Positions 9,667 through 18,492 of a stretch of 35,946 nt of DNA are shown here, piece after piece. Source of the DNA: Spirabiliibacterium pneumoniae (GTDB lineage Bacteria > Pseudomonadota > Gammaproteobacteria > Enterobacterales > Pasteurellaceae); contig NZ_JABMII010000020.1 of the NCBI RefSeq assembly GCF_014884995.1, positions 1 to 35,946 of the forward strand, in the 5' to 3' direction. A program made the position numbers and the translations under genes. The stretch's first letter is position 1. Every line of letters begins with the position of its first letter. The notes beneath the pieces were generated by a model that worked only from the letters and a program-made list of their open reading frames with translations, ran no database searches and was not told the DNA's origin.

Positions 9667-10428
9667 ATGGCAATTTTGGTCACTCGCCCAGGCGAAAAAG
9701 GGCAAGCACTGTGCGAGCTGCTCAACCAACATGGTTTTGCCAGCTTGCACGTGCCCTTAATTGAGGTGCATGCAGGGGCGGAACTCAATATTTTGCCTGC
9801 GCGTATGCAGGCGCTCAAGCGTGGCGATGGCGTGTTGGCGGTGTCGCAAAGTGCGGTTCGTTTTGCCCACAAGGCGCTGAGCAATGTCGGCTTTCGCTGG
9901 CGTGATGACGTCAATTATTTCACCGTGGGGGCAAAAACCGCGCAGGCGCTGTGCGAGAGCAGCCAGCAAGCGGTGCATTACCCTTATCCGCACGAAAGCA
10001 GCGAGGGCTTATTAGCGCAACCGCACTTTGCTCAATTTTCTGGACAAAAAATGCTTATTTTACGAGGCAATGGCGGGCGTGAATTGCTAACCCAGCAGCT
10101 GCGCGAGCGTGGCATAACGGTCGAATGTGTCGAAAGCTATCAGCGCATCGCCATTGAATATGATATGCCAACGCAAATAAATATGTGGCAACGTGCAGGA
10201 ATAAGCACAATAATTGTGACTAGTGGCGAAATTTTGCGTTATTTAGTGGAATCTGTCGGCAAAAACCATCATAATTGGTTATTGGAACAACAATTCGTAA
10301 CAATCAGTGCGCGGATCGCGCAGCAAGCGCTTGACTATGGCTGGCGTAACGTTACCCATACTGCACGGGCAGATAATGCGTCGATTTTAGCAACATTGCG
10401 TTTGCTTCGAGATGAACAACATCAGTGA
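9667..10428 (+). CDS. hemD: Uroporphyrinogen-III synthase
   Basis: HemD cyclises hydroxymethylbilane with inversion of ring D to give uroporphyrinogen III, the branch point to heme and siroheme. The product is 253 residues, close to the E. coli length. It starts MAILVTRPGEKGQALCELLN and shows the poorly conserved two-lobed family pattern (ILVTRP; IIVTSGEILRYL near residue 180). It follows hemC by 2 bases and precedes hemX by 11, so the four hem genes form one operon. USS are at 9849 and 10020. Confidence 0.95.
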   Translation: MAILVTRPGEKGQALCELLNQHGFASLHVPLIEVHAGAELNILPARMQALKRGDGVLAVSQSAVRFAHKALSNVGFRWRDDVNYFTVGAKTAQALCESSQQAVHYPYPHESSEGLLAQPHFAQFSGQKMLILRGNGGRELLTQQLRERGITVECVESYQRIAIEYDMPTQINMWQRAGISTIIVTSGEILRYLVESVGKNHHNWLLEQQFVTISARIAQQALDYGWRNVTHTARADNASILATLRLLRDEQHQ

Positions 10429-10439
10429 TGAGGTAGAAT

Positions 10440-11966
10440 ATGAGTGATAAAAGTGTGAAAACGCCGAATAATCGTGGCAACCAATCCATCAACGAAGGGC
10501 AAAACCAAGGCAATGCGACAATTGTGCCAAATAAGCCGACATCTGATGCATCAAAGGATAGCAACGCCCTAGATGTCAAAAATACACAAAATCACAAGCG
10601 GACTGACAACCGCACTGAAAAGAAAAATGACTTCGCTGGTGCGAAAACTGCTGGTACTAAACCCGCTGACAACAAAGCCAAAGACAGCGCAGCACAAACA
10701 CCAAAAGTGGAAACGCCAGCCAGTGAGCCTAAAAAAGTGGAAACAGTTAAGGTGGAAAAATCAGGCGGTGGTAAAGGTCTGGCGTTGCTGGCGATTCTCA
10801 TTGCGCTCGGCGTAGGCGGTGCGGGTTATTATTTTGGCATGCAAAAATATAACGAACTTCATCAGCTAATTGGACAACGCAATGGGCAAAGTGCGGTTAC
10901 GCCCGCTGCAAGCGTAGAGCTTGAAACCGCACTTTCTCAATTAAAACAAGCCCAAGAGACACAAGCGCAGGAGTTAGCAAGCACCAAAGCGCAACTTGAG
11001 CAAGCCAACGAGCAGCTTAAAACGTTAAGTAACCATGCTGAACTTGAAAAAGCGCAAAATGCAGAACTGCGTAACCAGTTGAATAAATTAAGCTTTAATA
11101 ATAAAACACAAGCCAGTGATTGGCTAATGTCGGAGGCTGATTTCTTGCTGACCAACGCACAACGCAAATTGGTGCTAGACGGTGATGTGGATACGGTAAT
11201 CGCTTTGCTGCAAGACGCCAATGCCAGCCTGGAAAAAGTGCAAAACTCTCAAGCCGTGGCCATTCGTGCAGCGATCAATCAAGACATTAATCAATTGCAA
11301 AGCCTCAACGACGTGGATCAAGACTTAATTATGTCAAAACTCAGTCTATTGATTTCACAAGTGGATAATTTGAAGGTGCTTTCACTCAATCCTAATACCG
11401 ACAGCGCTGAAGTGAGCGATTCGGTGGATGACTGGCAGAAAAATCTGGAAAAAAGCGCCAACTCCTTTTTGGATCATTTCATCCGCGTGAGCAAAAAAGA
11501 TAAAGACACACCCGAATTATTGGCGCCAAATCAGGATATTTATTTGAAAGAAAATATCCGTATGAGCTTGCAAATTGCGCTTGCTGCGGTGCCGCGCCAA
11601 CAAAATGAAGTGTATAAACAATCGCTTGATTCTGTTGCCACTTGGCTGCGCAGCTATTTTGACACAGAAGATGCCTCTGTTGAGCAATTCTTGCAACAAG
11701 TTGATCAACTCAAAGAGCAATCGATCTACATTGATGCGCCTGCCCAACTGAATGCCTGGAAAACCATCAGCACGGTGCTCAATCGCAACAACCAAGCGTT
11801 AGAAAACCTCTCTGCGAGCACCGCTAAAAGCGAAGATAAAAGTGCGGTCAATCGCGATGTAAGCGATGAAAACAAAGCAGAAAACCGTGCAGAGAGCGAC
11901 GACGCCAAAGCACCAGAGGCTGAAAGCGAAGGTACCGCACCAAAAACACCTGATAGTGTGCAGTGA
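10440..11966 (+). CDS. hemX: HemX family membrane protein
   Basis: This 508-residue protein has a single transmembrane segment at about residues 113-133 (GLALLAILIALGVGGAGYYFG), a coiled-coil-prone Gln/Ala/Glu stretch (about 155-225) and the HemX core to about residue 460. HemX is often labelled uroporphyrinogen-III C-methyltransferase, but the family lacks convincing evidence for that activity and its role is unclear. It is longer than the roughly 390-residue E. coli protein. The excess is a low-complexity Lys/Asn/Thr-rich N-terminus before the membrane segment and an acidic Ala/Glu/Ser C-terminal tail. Three USS occur inside, two of them inverted (10889 and 10926). Confidence 0.88.
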   Translation: MSDKSVKTPNNRGNQSINEGQNQGNATIVPNKPTSDASKDSNALDVKNTQNHKRTDNRTEKKNDFAGAKTAGTKPADNKAKDSAAQTPKVETPASEPKKVETVKVEKSGGGKGLALLAILIALGVGGAGYYFGMQKYNELHQLIGQRNGQSAVTPAASVELETALSQLKQAQETQAQELASTKAQLEQANEQLKTLSNHAELEKAQNAELRNQLNKLSFNNKTQASDWLMSEADFLLTNAQRKLVLDGDVDTVIALLQDANASLEKVQNSQAVAIRAAINQDINQLQSLNDVDQDLIMSKLSLLISQVDNLKVLSLNPNTDSAEVSDSVDDWQKNLEKSANSFLDHFIRVSKKDKDTPELLAPNQDIYLKENIRMSLQIALAAVPRQQNEVYKQSLDSVATWLRSYFDTEDASVEQFLQQVDQLKEQSIYIDAPAQLNAWKTISTVLNRNNQALENLSASTAKSEDKSAVNRDVSDENKAENRAESDDAKAPEAESEGTAPKTPDSVQ

Positions 11967-11978
11967 TAGGAGGTCATT

Positions 11979-13241
11979 ATGTTTAAAGTACTCTTTTTAA
12001 TGTTGCTCCTGCTCGCAGGCTTGGTTGCAGGGCCTTATCTATCAGGCAAACAGGGCTACGTTTTAATTTCAACCGCTGATTACAATATCGAAATGAGCAT
12101 CCCAACACTGGTGGTGTTCTTCGTTGTCAGCTTGGCGGTGATTTATTTGCTGCAATGGATCGTCAGTCGTTTCTTCAAAATGAGCAATAACACCTACCAT
12201 TGGTTTTCACGCCGTAAACGAGTCAAAGCGGAAAAACAAACCATGGCGGGCCTAATGAAGATGAATGAAGGCGATTATGCCAAAGCAGAAAAATTGATTG
12301 CCAAAAATGCCAAACACGCGCCTGAGCCTGTCTTGAACTTTATTAAAGCGGCAGAAGCGGCACAACAAAAAGGCGATGATCTCAATGCAAACCACTATTT
12401 GATGGAAGCTACCAAACTGGCTGGCAACGATAATTTGGTGGTGGAAATTGCCCGCGCCCGCATTATGTTGATGCAAGGTAAAGTGTCTGCTGCGCGCAGT
12501 GCCATTGATAGTCTGCTCATTGCTTGCCCACACAACCCAGAAGTGCTGCGCTTGGCGGTGGATATTTATTTACAATCTCAGGCTTATACTCATTTAGACG
12601 AACTGTACAATCGCGTTGAAAGCCGCTTAAATTACAGCCAAGAGCAGTTGATGAGCTTAAAACATCGCATTGAAGACGGCTTGCAAGATGAGAAGCTCAA
12701 CGAAGAAGGCGTCGATGGTTTGCTGGCGTGGTGGAAAGCGCAATCACGCGCACGCCATCATGATACTTATGCCCAAGTTGGTATGCTCAAGCGCTTACTG
12801 GAAGCCAATGATCATGAATCAGCTTATGATTTTGCCCTTGAGGGTGCCAAACGTGTTGAAGCCAAAACCGATAAACTCGCACTGCTTGAACAATTACCAT
12901 TACTGCAATGGGAGAAAAATAACAAGCTGATTAAAGTATTAGAAAAACAATTGGTCAACTGTGATGACCCACAATTGCAAGTGGCTTATAGCCGTGCATT
13001 GGGTTACTTAAACGCACGCATTGACGCTTTTTCACAGGCTAAAACCTATTTGGATAACCTCATCAGTGAACCTGCCCTAAGCGAAGCGGCAGATTACACG
13101 ATGGCGGCCTATGTTTATGAGCAATTGGGCAACCACGCAGGGGCACAAAAAATCCGCGATCAGGGCTTAACCCAAGCGATGGGTAAATCCCCTAACCCTG
13201 CACCAGCACAGCCTGTATTAATTGAAGCACCAAAAGTATAG
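11979..13241 (+). CDS. hemY: HemY family TPR membrane protein
   Basis: The 420-residue product has two N-terminal membrane segments (about 2-21 and 42-63) followed by a helical TPR-rich region. This is the gamma-proteobacterial HemY of the hemCDXY operon. It is unrelated to the protoporphyrinogen oxidase called HemY in Bacillus. It is an inner-membrane protein of uncertain function in late tetrapyrrole metabolism. It follows hemX by 12 bases with an AGGAGG ribosome binding site. A terminator follows. Confidence 0.93.
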   Translation: MFKVLFLMLLLLAGLVAGPYLSGKQGYVLISTADYNIEMSIPTLVVFFVVSLAVIYLLQWIVSRFFKMSNNTYHWFSRRKRVKAEKQTMAGLMKMNEGDYAKAEKLIAKNAKHAPEPVLNFIKAAEAAQQKGDDLNANHYLMEATKLAGNDNLVVEIARARIMLMQGKVSAARSAIDSLLIACPHNPEVLRLAVDIYLQSQAYTHLDELYNRVESRLNYSQEQLMSLKHRIEDGLQDEKLNEEGVDGLLAWWKAQSRARHHDTYAQVGMLKRLLEANDHESAYDFALEGAKRVEAKTDKLALLEQLPLLQWEKNNKLIKVLEKQLVNCDDPQLQVAYSRALGYLNARIDAFSQAKTYLDNLISEPALSEAADYTMAAYVYEQLGNHAGAQKIRDQGLTQAMGKSPNPAPAQPVLIEAPKV

Positions 13242-13253
13242 TATCATTACGCT

Positions 13254-13277
13254 AAGGGGCTTTGCGCCCCTTTTTTT
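13254..13277 (+). terminator. hem operon terminator
   Basis: AAGGGGC (13254-13260) and GCCCCTT (13266-13272) form a G+C-rich stem with a 5-base loop followed by a run of T. It lies 12 bases after hemY and directly abuts the ribosome binding site of the next lipoprotein gene. Confidence 0.9.
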
Positions 13278-13291
13278 CTAAGGAGAACAGA

Positions 13292-13738
13292 ATGAAAATG
13301 CTTAAAACCGCACTTTGCTTTTTGCCTATCGCATTAGTCGGTTGCACCCAAACACAGCAAGCACCCAATCAGCCGCTTGATAACAAAACTGTGTTAGATT
13401 ATCAAAAAAGTGTATCTAAACCGAGTGCTAACAGTCGCTATGTGAGCGAGCAAAGCACACAAGTGCTTAATGCAAGTGATCATAAAGCACCCGTGAAACC
13501 TGCTAAAATTAAAGGTATCCGCGTAGGAACTGGCGGTGATATTGGTTTTGGCAGTGCAGTTGGCATTCCAGCCACTATGAAAGTGCACGAACAAGGTGCT
13601 CGTCGTTATGTGCGTGAAAGTGATGTGCAAACGGAAGTTATTAAAAACACACCATCTGAAAAACACACTCGCAGTGTGGAACATACTCAAGAACGCTGGC
13701 AGTCAAAATCAAGTTCAGTACACTTTGGTATGCACTAA
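13292..13738 (+). CDS. Small lipoprotein of unknown function
   Basis: The 148-residue product begins with a lipoprotein signal (MKMLKTALCFLPIALVGC) with the lipidated cysteine at residue 18. Threonine at the +2 position predicts the outer membrane. The mature part is polar and Ser/Thr/Lys/Gln-rich, with a Gly-rich middle (IRVGTGGDIGFGSAVGIPA). I recognise no domain. The start is ATG at 13292 with AAGGAG seven bases before it. It lies just behind the hem terminator, so its transcripts either read through or start inside hemY. A USS encodes the Thr-Ala-Leu-Cys of the signal peptide (13307). Confidence 0.8.
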   Translation: MKMLKTALCFLPIALVGCTQTQQAPNQPLDNKTVLDYQKSVSKPSANSRYVSEQSTQVLNASDHKAPVKPAKIKGIRVGTGGDIGFGSAVGIPATMKVHEQGARRYVRESDVQTEVIKNTPSEKHTRSVEHTQERWQSKSSSVHFGMH

Positions 13739-13745
13739 GCCGTAT

Positions 13746-13774
13746 AAAAAAGCGACCCTAAGGTCGCTTTTTTT
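13746..13774. terminator. Bidirectional terminator between the lipoprotein gene and hslU
   Basis: A 12-bp stem (13746-13757 with 13762-13773; core AGCGACC/GGTCGCT) with a CTAA loop has A-runs on one side and T-runs on the other. It can therefore terminate the plus-strand lipoprotein gene and the minus-strand hslU. The hslU stop codon (13773-13775) lies at its edge, so its A/T flank doubles as coding end. Confidence 0.92.
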
Positions 13775-15104
13775 ACAATATAAAACGGCTTAAATCTTCG
13801 TTTTCTACCACCTCGCCTAATGCTTCTTGCACATAGGCTTTATCGATGCTCACCTGCTGCCCGCTCATTTCGCTGGCATCAAACGAGATTTTATCCATTA
13901 AACGCTCTAACACCGTATGCAGCCGACGTGCGCCAATGTTCTCAGTTTTTTCATTCACCGTAAATGCCGCCTGCGCAATGGTGGCGATGGCGTCCTCAGT
14001 GAACACAATCTCTACACCTTCCGTTTTCATCAAGGCTTGATACTGCTCAGTGAGTGATGCGTTCGGCTCCGTTAAAATGCGCTCAAAATCGTGCGCACTC
14101 AAGGCACCAAGTTCAACCCGAATGGGCAACCGACCCTGCAATTCAGGAATCAAATCCGACGGGCGTGCCACTTGGAAAGCGCCTGATGCAATAAATAAAA
14201 TATGATCGGTTTTCACCATGCCATGTTTGGTGTTGATGGTTGAGCCCTCCACCAGAGGTAACAAATCACGCTGCACCCCCTCACGCGAGACATCAGGGCC
14301 TGAGGTTTCACCACGCTTGCAGATTTTGTCAATCTCATCGATAAACACGATCCCATGCTGCTCCACTGATTCAATTGCTTTAAGTTTTAACTCTTCAAGA
14401 TTGATGAGCTTCGCCGCTTCGTCTTCAGTGAGCACTCTCAGCGCGTCTTTGATTTTCATTTTGCGCTTTTTGGTTTGCCCGCTGGACATATTTTGGAACA
14501 TCGATTGCAACTGATTGGTCATTTCTTCCATACCTGGTGGCGCCATAATTTCAACGCCCATCGAGGCTTGTGCCACATCAATTTCAATCTCTTTATCATC
14601 CAGCTGCCCTTCACGCAATTTCTTACGGAACACTTGGCGGGTGTGGCTGGCTGTATCGGTTTTTTCCGCCTCGCCCCACTGATTTTGCGCGGGTGGCAAT
14701 AATGCGTCTAAAATCCGCTCTTCCGCCGCCTCTTCGGCGCGGTATTTATTTTTTTCAATTTCTCCCTGGCGCACCAATTTCATCGCCACATCCGTCAAAT
14801 CACGAATGATAGAATCCACTTCCTTACCCACATAGCCTACTTCCGTGAATTTAGTGGCTTCTACTTTGATAAATGGCGCATTCGCCAGTTTCGCTAAACG
14901 ACGCGCGATTTCCGTTTTTCCCACACCAGTTGGACCGATCATCAAAATATTTTTCGGGGTGACTTCATGGCGCAATGGCTCTGGCAACTGCATCCGCCGC
15001 CAGCGATTACGCAAGGCAATCGCCACCGCACGCTTAGCATCACTTTGACCAATAATATGACGATCAAGTTCTGATACGATTTCACGAGGTGTCATCTCAG
15101 ACAT
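13773..15104 (-). CDS. hslU: ATP-dependent protease ATPase subunit HslU (ClpY)
   Basis: HslU is the AAA+ hexamer that unfolds substrates and feeds them to HslV in the cytoplasm. The 443-residue product has the Walker [10 protein letters not shown] (about residues 57-65), the GYVG pore motif ([10 protein letters not shown]), the inserted I domain (about 110-240) and Walker [10 protein letters not shown]. The C-terminus [10 protein letters not shown] is the tail that docks into HslV. It starts 9 bases after hslV. Length equals E. coli HslU. Confidence 0.98.
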   Translation of the reverse strand: MSEMTPREIVSELDRHIIGQSDAKRAVAIALRNRWRRMQLPEPLRHEVTPKNILMIGPTGVGKTEIARRLAKLANAPFIKVEATKFTEVGYVGKEVDSIIRDLTDVAMKLVRQGEIEKNKYRAEEAAEERILDALLPPAQNQWGEAEKTDTASHTRQVFRKKLREGQLDDKEIEIDVAQASMGVEIMAPPGMEEMTNQLQSMFQNMSSGQTKKRKMKIKDALRVLTEDEAAKLINLEELKLKAIESVEQHGIVFIDEIDKICKRGETSGPDVSREGVQRDLLPLVEGSTINTKHGMVKTDHILFIASGAFQVARPSDLIPELQGRLPIRVELGALSAHDFERILTEPNASLTEQYQALMKTEGVEIVFTEDAIATIAQAAFTVNEKTENIGARRLHTVLERLMDKISFDASEMSGQQVSIDKAYVQEALGEVVENEDLSRFIL

Positions 15105-15113
15105 AATGTATCC

Positions 15114-15653
15114 TTATTTTTGTTCTGTATTTGGCAACTGTTCAATGGTGAAATTGGTGTTGGTATAAACACAAATATCGCCTGCAATTTTTAACGATTT
15201 TTCCACAATCTCACGCGCGGAAAGTGCGGTATTATCTACCAACGCTCGTGCCGCAGAAAGGGCATAATTACCCCCAGATCCTATCGCGAGAATCTGGTCT
15301 TCTTCAGGTTGCACCACATCGCCTAATCCACTGATAATCAAGGATTCTTTCTCATCGGCAACAATCAACATGGCTTCTAATTTACGCAGTGCGCGGTCAG
15401 TGCGCCACTCTTTGGCCAGCTCAACCGCACTTTTGAGCAAATGCCCTTGGTGCATTTCCAGTTTGCGTTCAAACAATTCAAACAGTGTGAACGCATCCGC
15501 CGTCCCGCCTGCGAAACCCGCGAGCACTTTGCCACCATACAAACGGCGCACTTTGCGTGCGTTACCTTTCATCACGGTATTACCCAGCGACACTTGACCA
15601 TCGCCCCCTACCACTACTTCGCCATTACGGCGTACACTGACTATTGTGGTCAT
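15114..15653 (-). CDS. hslV: ATP-dependent protease peptidase subunit HslV (ClpQ)
   Basis: HslV is a proteasome-like dodecameric peptidase. Removal of Met1 exposes the catalytic Thr2 ([20 protein letters not shown]). The [14 protein letters not shown] and GSGGNYA segments are conserved. The product is 179 residues, a few more than E. coli's 176. It is the first gene of hslVU, transcribed from a heat-shock-like promoter upstream. Two USS lie inside (15222 and 15424) and one in the leader (15678). Confidence 0.98.
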   Translation of the reverse strand: MTTIVSVRRNGEVVVGGDGQVSLGNTVMKGNARKVRRLYGGKVLAGFAGGTADAFTLFELFERKLEMHQGHLLKSAVELAKEWRTDRALRKLEAMLIVADEKESLIISGLGDVVQPEEDQILAIGSGGNYALSAARALVDNTALSAREIVEKSLKIAGDICVYTNTNFTIEQLPNTEQK

Positions 15654-15710
15654 CTTTTACCTCTCGTGCAAAGCGCAACCGCACTTTGCTTTTACTGTTC
15701 AATGGTGATT

Positions 15711-15739
15711 ATATGGGTATGAAAAAGCGCACTTTCAAG
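15711..15739 (-). promoter_or_regulatory. Heat-shock (sigma-32) promoter of hslVU
   Basis: On the minus strand CTTGAAA (15733-15739) is followed after 14 bases by ACCCATAT (15711-15718). This closely matches the sigma-32 consensus CTTGAAA-N13-15-CCCCATNT. hslVU is a classic sigma-32 operon in E. coli. A TATAAT overlaps the -10 (15708-15713), so vegetative transcription may share the site, although its -35 is poor. The promoter is 58 bases before the hslV start. Confidence 0.75.
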
Positions 15740-15761
15740 GCATTGCAAAATTAAGACAAAA

Positions 15762-15790
15762 AAAAGTGCAGTCGAAACCGCACTTTTATC
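15762..15790 (-). terminator. dcuC terminator built from an inverted uptake signal pair
   Basis: On the minus strand AAAAGTGCGGT and AGTGCACTTTT style arms pair (15777-15787 with 15764-15775, one mismatched pair) around a short loop and run into a T-tract. One arm is an exact USS (15777-15785); the other is a one-base variant. It lies about 14 bases after the dcuC stop. Confidence 0.85.
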
Positions 15791-15800
15791 TTTTTTATAC

Positions 15801-17174
15801 TTATCCTACCGTTGGAATAGCGAAGATAGTGTAGAGCACAATAACTATTGCCCCCACCAGTAGCGGTACGCTAGTACGTTTGACCAACAAAAGCGGCGAG
15901 AGATTACCTGCTCCAGAAACAGCTACAATTACACCAGATACAGGTGACATACCACGTGCGGTATTGGATACTTGCACCATTGGTGCGATCAAATAGGCCG
16001 GATTGATACCCAAATGCGTGGCCAGTTTTGGCGCAATTTCCACAAAAGCATAAAACGCTGCGTTACCTGAACCTGAAGCGATGGTCACTAACATAGTGAT
16101 CACAACCAACGTGAGCATCATAATCAACGCCGCAGAACCAAATTGTTGTGCTGTATCAATTAAATCACGGATAAAGCCAATTTGATTGAGTCCCTCAGCA
16201 AATACGCCCGCAGCCACCAGCAACATCACCACACCAGAGAAGGCTTCTGCCATGCCGTTGTAGCACACTTCAATACCTTCATAGACAGCCCGAGCGCTGC
16301 GTTTGCGGATAAATTCAATCACCGCTGTGATAATAATAGTAAGTACAACCACCGCACCAAGTGAAAGTTTAGGCAAGGTTTCACCATTGAAAAGCAACAA
16401 GCCTGCAATCGGTAAAAATGGTAAAATGATATAAAACGTTGGTGCATCGGTTTTCAACAAAGTACTTGGGTCAACATTATCATTGGGTTGATAATTGAGT
16501 TGCTCTGGATGCAAGCCCTCTTGACGATCGCAAAAACGCTGCCAGAAAAAGTGTGTGATAGCAATGGCCAGCAGTGCCACAATGCTCATCGGCAAAATGG
16601 TAAAAAACGAAAAATCAACAATGTTGGTACCCGCTTTTTCCGCCGCTAAAATCACATCTGCTGCTGTTGGATTGAGGTTAACCGCTGAAGTTGTAGCACA
16701 CACAGCCGCTGCACTTGGCGCAGAAATACCAAGGCGAGTCATGATCGGGAATAGTGTTGCCATGAGAAAAACGCCCAAAGCGGTTGCTGAACTAATCGCA
16801 AAACTCATCTGATAGGCGATCAAATATCCCCCAACAAGCAGCAAATACGGCGATTTAATATGGCGCAGTGGCTTGCATAACACACGCACTACTACGTCAT
16901 TGGCACCTACCTCTGACATATAATAGGAAAAGCCGATCAAAATCATAATCAAAAGCCCTAAGCCACCGCCACGTTTTTCCATTAAAGAATAGATATATTC
17001 CATAATGTCAGTCACACTGGTACCCGTGCTTTCTTTTAAAGGGGAATGCCCCATAACTGCAGCAATAATCAACAACAAAATGCCAGCACAAAATAGCACA
17101 CCTTTGGCATTATAGTGTTTGATAATAAGCCACCCAACCAAGAGAATGGTCAAGAATCCAAGTAATAATCCCAT
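15801..17174 (-). CDS. dcuC: Anaerobic C4-dicarboxylate transporter DcuC
   Basis: The 457-residue, highly hydrophobic product has about 12 membrane segments and the length of E. coli DcuC (461). Conserved patches include GGGLGLLIMILIGFSYYMSE and IASGSGNAAFYAFVEIAP. DcuC exchanges or exports C4-dicarboxylates, mainly succinate efflux during fermentation and fumarate/succinate exchange in fumarate respiration. It starts 14 bases after pepT with AAGGAGA overlapping the pepT end, so the two share a transcript. No USS lies inside. The pairing with pepT behind an FNR-like site fits anaerobic expression. Confidence 0.93.
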   Translation of the reverse strand: MGLLLGFLTILLVGWLIIKHYNAKGVLFCAGILLLIIAAVMGHSPLKESTGTSVTDIMEYIYSLMEKRGGGLGLLIMILIGFSYYMSEVGANDVVVRVLCKPLRHIKSPYLLLVGGYLIAYQMSFAISSATALGVFLMATLFPIMTRLGISAPSAAAVCATTSAVNLNPTAADVILAAEKAGTNIVDFSFFTILPMSIVALLAIAITHFFWQRFCDRQEGLHPEQLNYQPNDNVDPSTLLKTDAPTFYIILPFLPIAGLLLFNGETLPKLSLGAVVVLTIIITAVIEFIRKRSARAVYEGIEVCYNGMAEAFSGVVMLLVAAGVFAEGLNQIGFIRDLIDTAQQFGSAALIMMLTLVVITMLVTIASGSGNAAFYAFVEIAPKLATHLGINPAYLIAPMVQVSNTARGMSPVSGVIVAVSGAGNLSPLLLVKRTSVPLLVGAIVIVLYTIFAIPTVG

Positions 17175-17188
17175 GCTTCTTTTTCTCC

Positions 17189-18433
17189 TTATTCTCGCTT
17201 GCTCAGGGCGACAATCGTGCCCACTAAAACATTAGCAGCCTGGTTCATCACATCAAGTGAAATGAACTCAAACTTACCATGAAAATTTTCCCCGCCAGTG
17301 AAAAGATTAGGGGTTGGCAAACCCATAAATGACAACTGCGCGCCGTCGGTGCCACCGCGAATCGGTTCAAGGCGTGGCGTGATGCCAAGCTGGTGCATAA
17401 TCTGTTTTGGAATGTCGATCAACTGCGGATAATCGGCAACTTTCTCACGCATATTGGCATAGTGCTGTACCACATCAAGCTGACCGCACTTTTCACCATA
17501 GCGTTGTTGCATAGCGTGCAGGGTTTTGCGCAATTGATTTTCTTTTTCATCCAATCCAGCTCTCTCAAAATCCCGCAGGGCATAATGCAATTGGCAATGT
17601 TCTAATGTGCCGTCAATCTTGCGCAAGAAAATAAAGCCCTCTTTACCCTCGCTGGTCGCTGGCGTCAAATGCGCAGGTAGCGTAGCTTGGAACTCACAGG
17701 CACGCTCCCAGCCGTTGATCATTTTATCTTTGGCACTACCTGGATGAACAGAACGCCCGAAAAAGGTCACTGTGGCTTCCGCTGCATTGAAATTTTCAAA
17801 TTGCAATTCACCCACCGAGCCACCATCTAAAGTATAAGCAAAATCGGCACCAAATTTGGCTACATCAAAATGCTTCGGCCCACGCCCAATTTCTTCATCA
17901 GGGGTAAAACCAAGACGTAATTTGCCGTGTGGAATGTCAGGGTGCGCTTGTAAATATTCCACCACGGACAAAATAATCGCGATGCCCGATTTATCATCGG
18001 CACCCAGCAATGAGGTGCCATCAGTGGTGACCAACGTATGGCCTAAAAGTGCGGTCAAGTTGGGAAATTGCGCAGGCGAAAGCACATCGCCACTGCCTTT
18101 AAGTACAATATCTTGCCCGTCGTAATGTTCAATTATTTGTGGGCGAACATTTTCGCCATTGAAATCAGGTGCGGTATCCACGTGCGCCAACAAGCCCAGC
18201 ACGGACGCATTCTCCACATTTGCTGGCAGGCTGGCAAATAGATAGCCTTTTTCGTCAAGACTGATCTCTTGTAGCCCCATTTTTTGCATCTCGCTTTCAA
18301 GACTACGCAATAAATCCCACTGCTGCGGCGTGCTCGGCACGGTATTGCTTGAAGCATCAGAGGTGGTAAAAACTTTCACATAGCGCAATAAGCGCTCGAG
18401 TAAAGGGGTATTGAGGTTGATTAATTCTTTCAT
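17189..18433 (-). CDS. pepT: Peptidase T (aminotripeptidase)
   Basis: PepT is a zinc M20-family exopeptidase that removes the N-terminal residue of tripeptides in the cytoplasm. The 414-residue product has the metal-binding motifs LLAHVDTAPDF, GADDKSG and TPDEEIGRG. I choose the ATG at 18433 (MKELINLN) because AAGGAG lies about 6 bases before it; the frame extends 12 codons further without support. In Salmonella pepT is induced anaerobically through FNR, and a perfect FNR-type palindrome lies about 50 bases upstream here. dcuC follows after 14 bases. Confidence 0.96.
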   Translation of the reverse strand: MKELINLNTPLLERLLRYVKVFTTSDASSNTVPSTPQQWDLLRSLESEMQKMGLQEISLDEKGYLFASLPANVENASVLGLLAHVDTAPDFNGENVRPQIIEHYDGQDIVLKGSGDVLSPAQFPNLTALLGHTLVTTDGTSLLGADDKSGIAIILSVVEYLQAHPDIPHGKLRLGFTPDEEIGRGPKHFDVAKFGADFAYTLDGGSVGELQFENFNAAEATVTFFGRSVHPGSAKDKMINGWERACEFQATLPAHLTPATSEGKEGFIFLRKIDGTLEHCQLHYALRDFERAGLDEKENQLRKTLHAMQQRYGEKCGQLDVVQHYANMREKVADYPQLIDIPKQIMHQLGITPRLEPIRGGTDGAQLSFMGLPTPNLFTGGENFHGKFEFISLDVMNQAANVLVGTIVALSKRE

Positions 18434-18451
18434 TGATTTCTCCTTGTTTTT

Positions 18452-18492
18452 ATCATAACCAATCATCAAAAAAGGCGGTTGATCTAAATCAA
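18452..18492 (-). promoter_or_regulatory. FNR-type activator site and promoter of pepT-dcuC
   Basis: On the minus strand TTGATTTAGATCAA (18479-18492) matches the FNR consensus TTGAT-N4-ATCAA perfectly. A -10 hexamer TATGAT lies at 18452-18457, which puts the start near 18445 and the palindrome centre about 41 bases upstream. That is the spacing of class II FNR promoters. The site is nested inside the waaC terminator. A weak point is the very short leader, which would begin at the ribosome binding site. Confidence 0.65.

Noticed and set aside
10590-10612. An additional USS in hemX
   Set aside because: The sequence reads ACCGCACTG, one base away from the 9-mer core, so it was not counted.
13262-13291. 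Upstream start for the lipoprotein gene, ten codons before 13292
   Set aside because: Those codons would be read from the terminator hairpin and would put charged residues before the lipoprotein signal; the ATG at 13292 has AAGGAG at good spacing.
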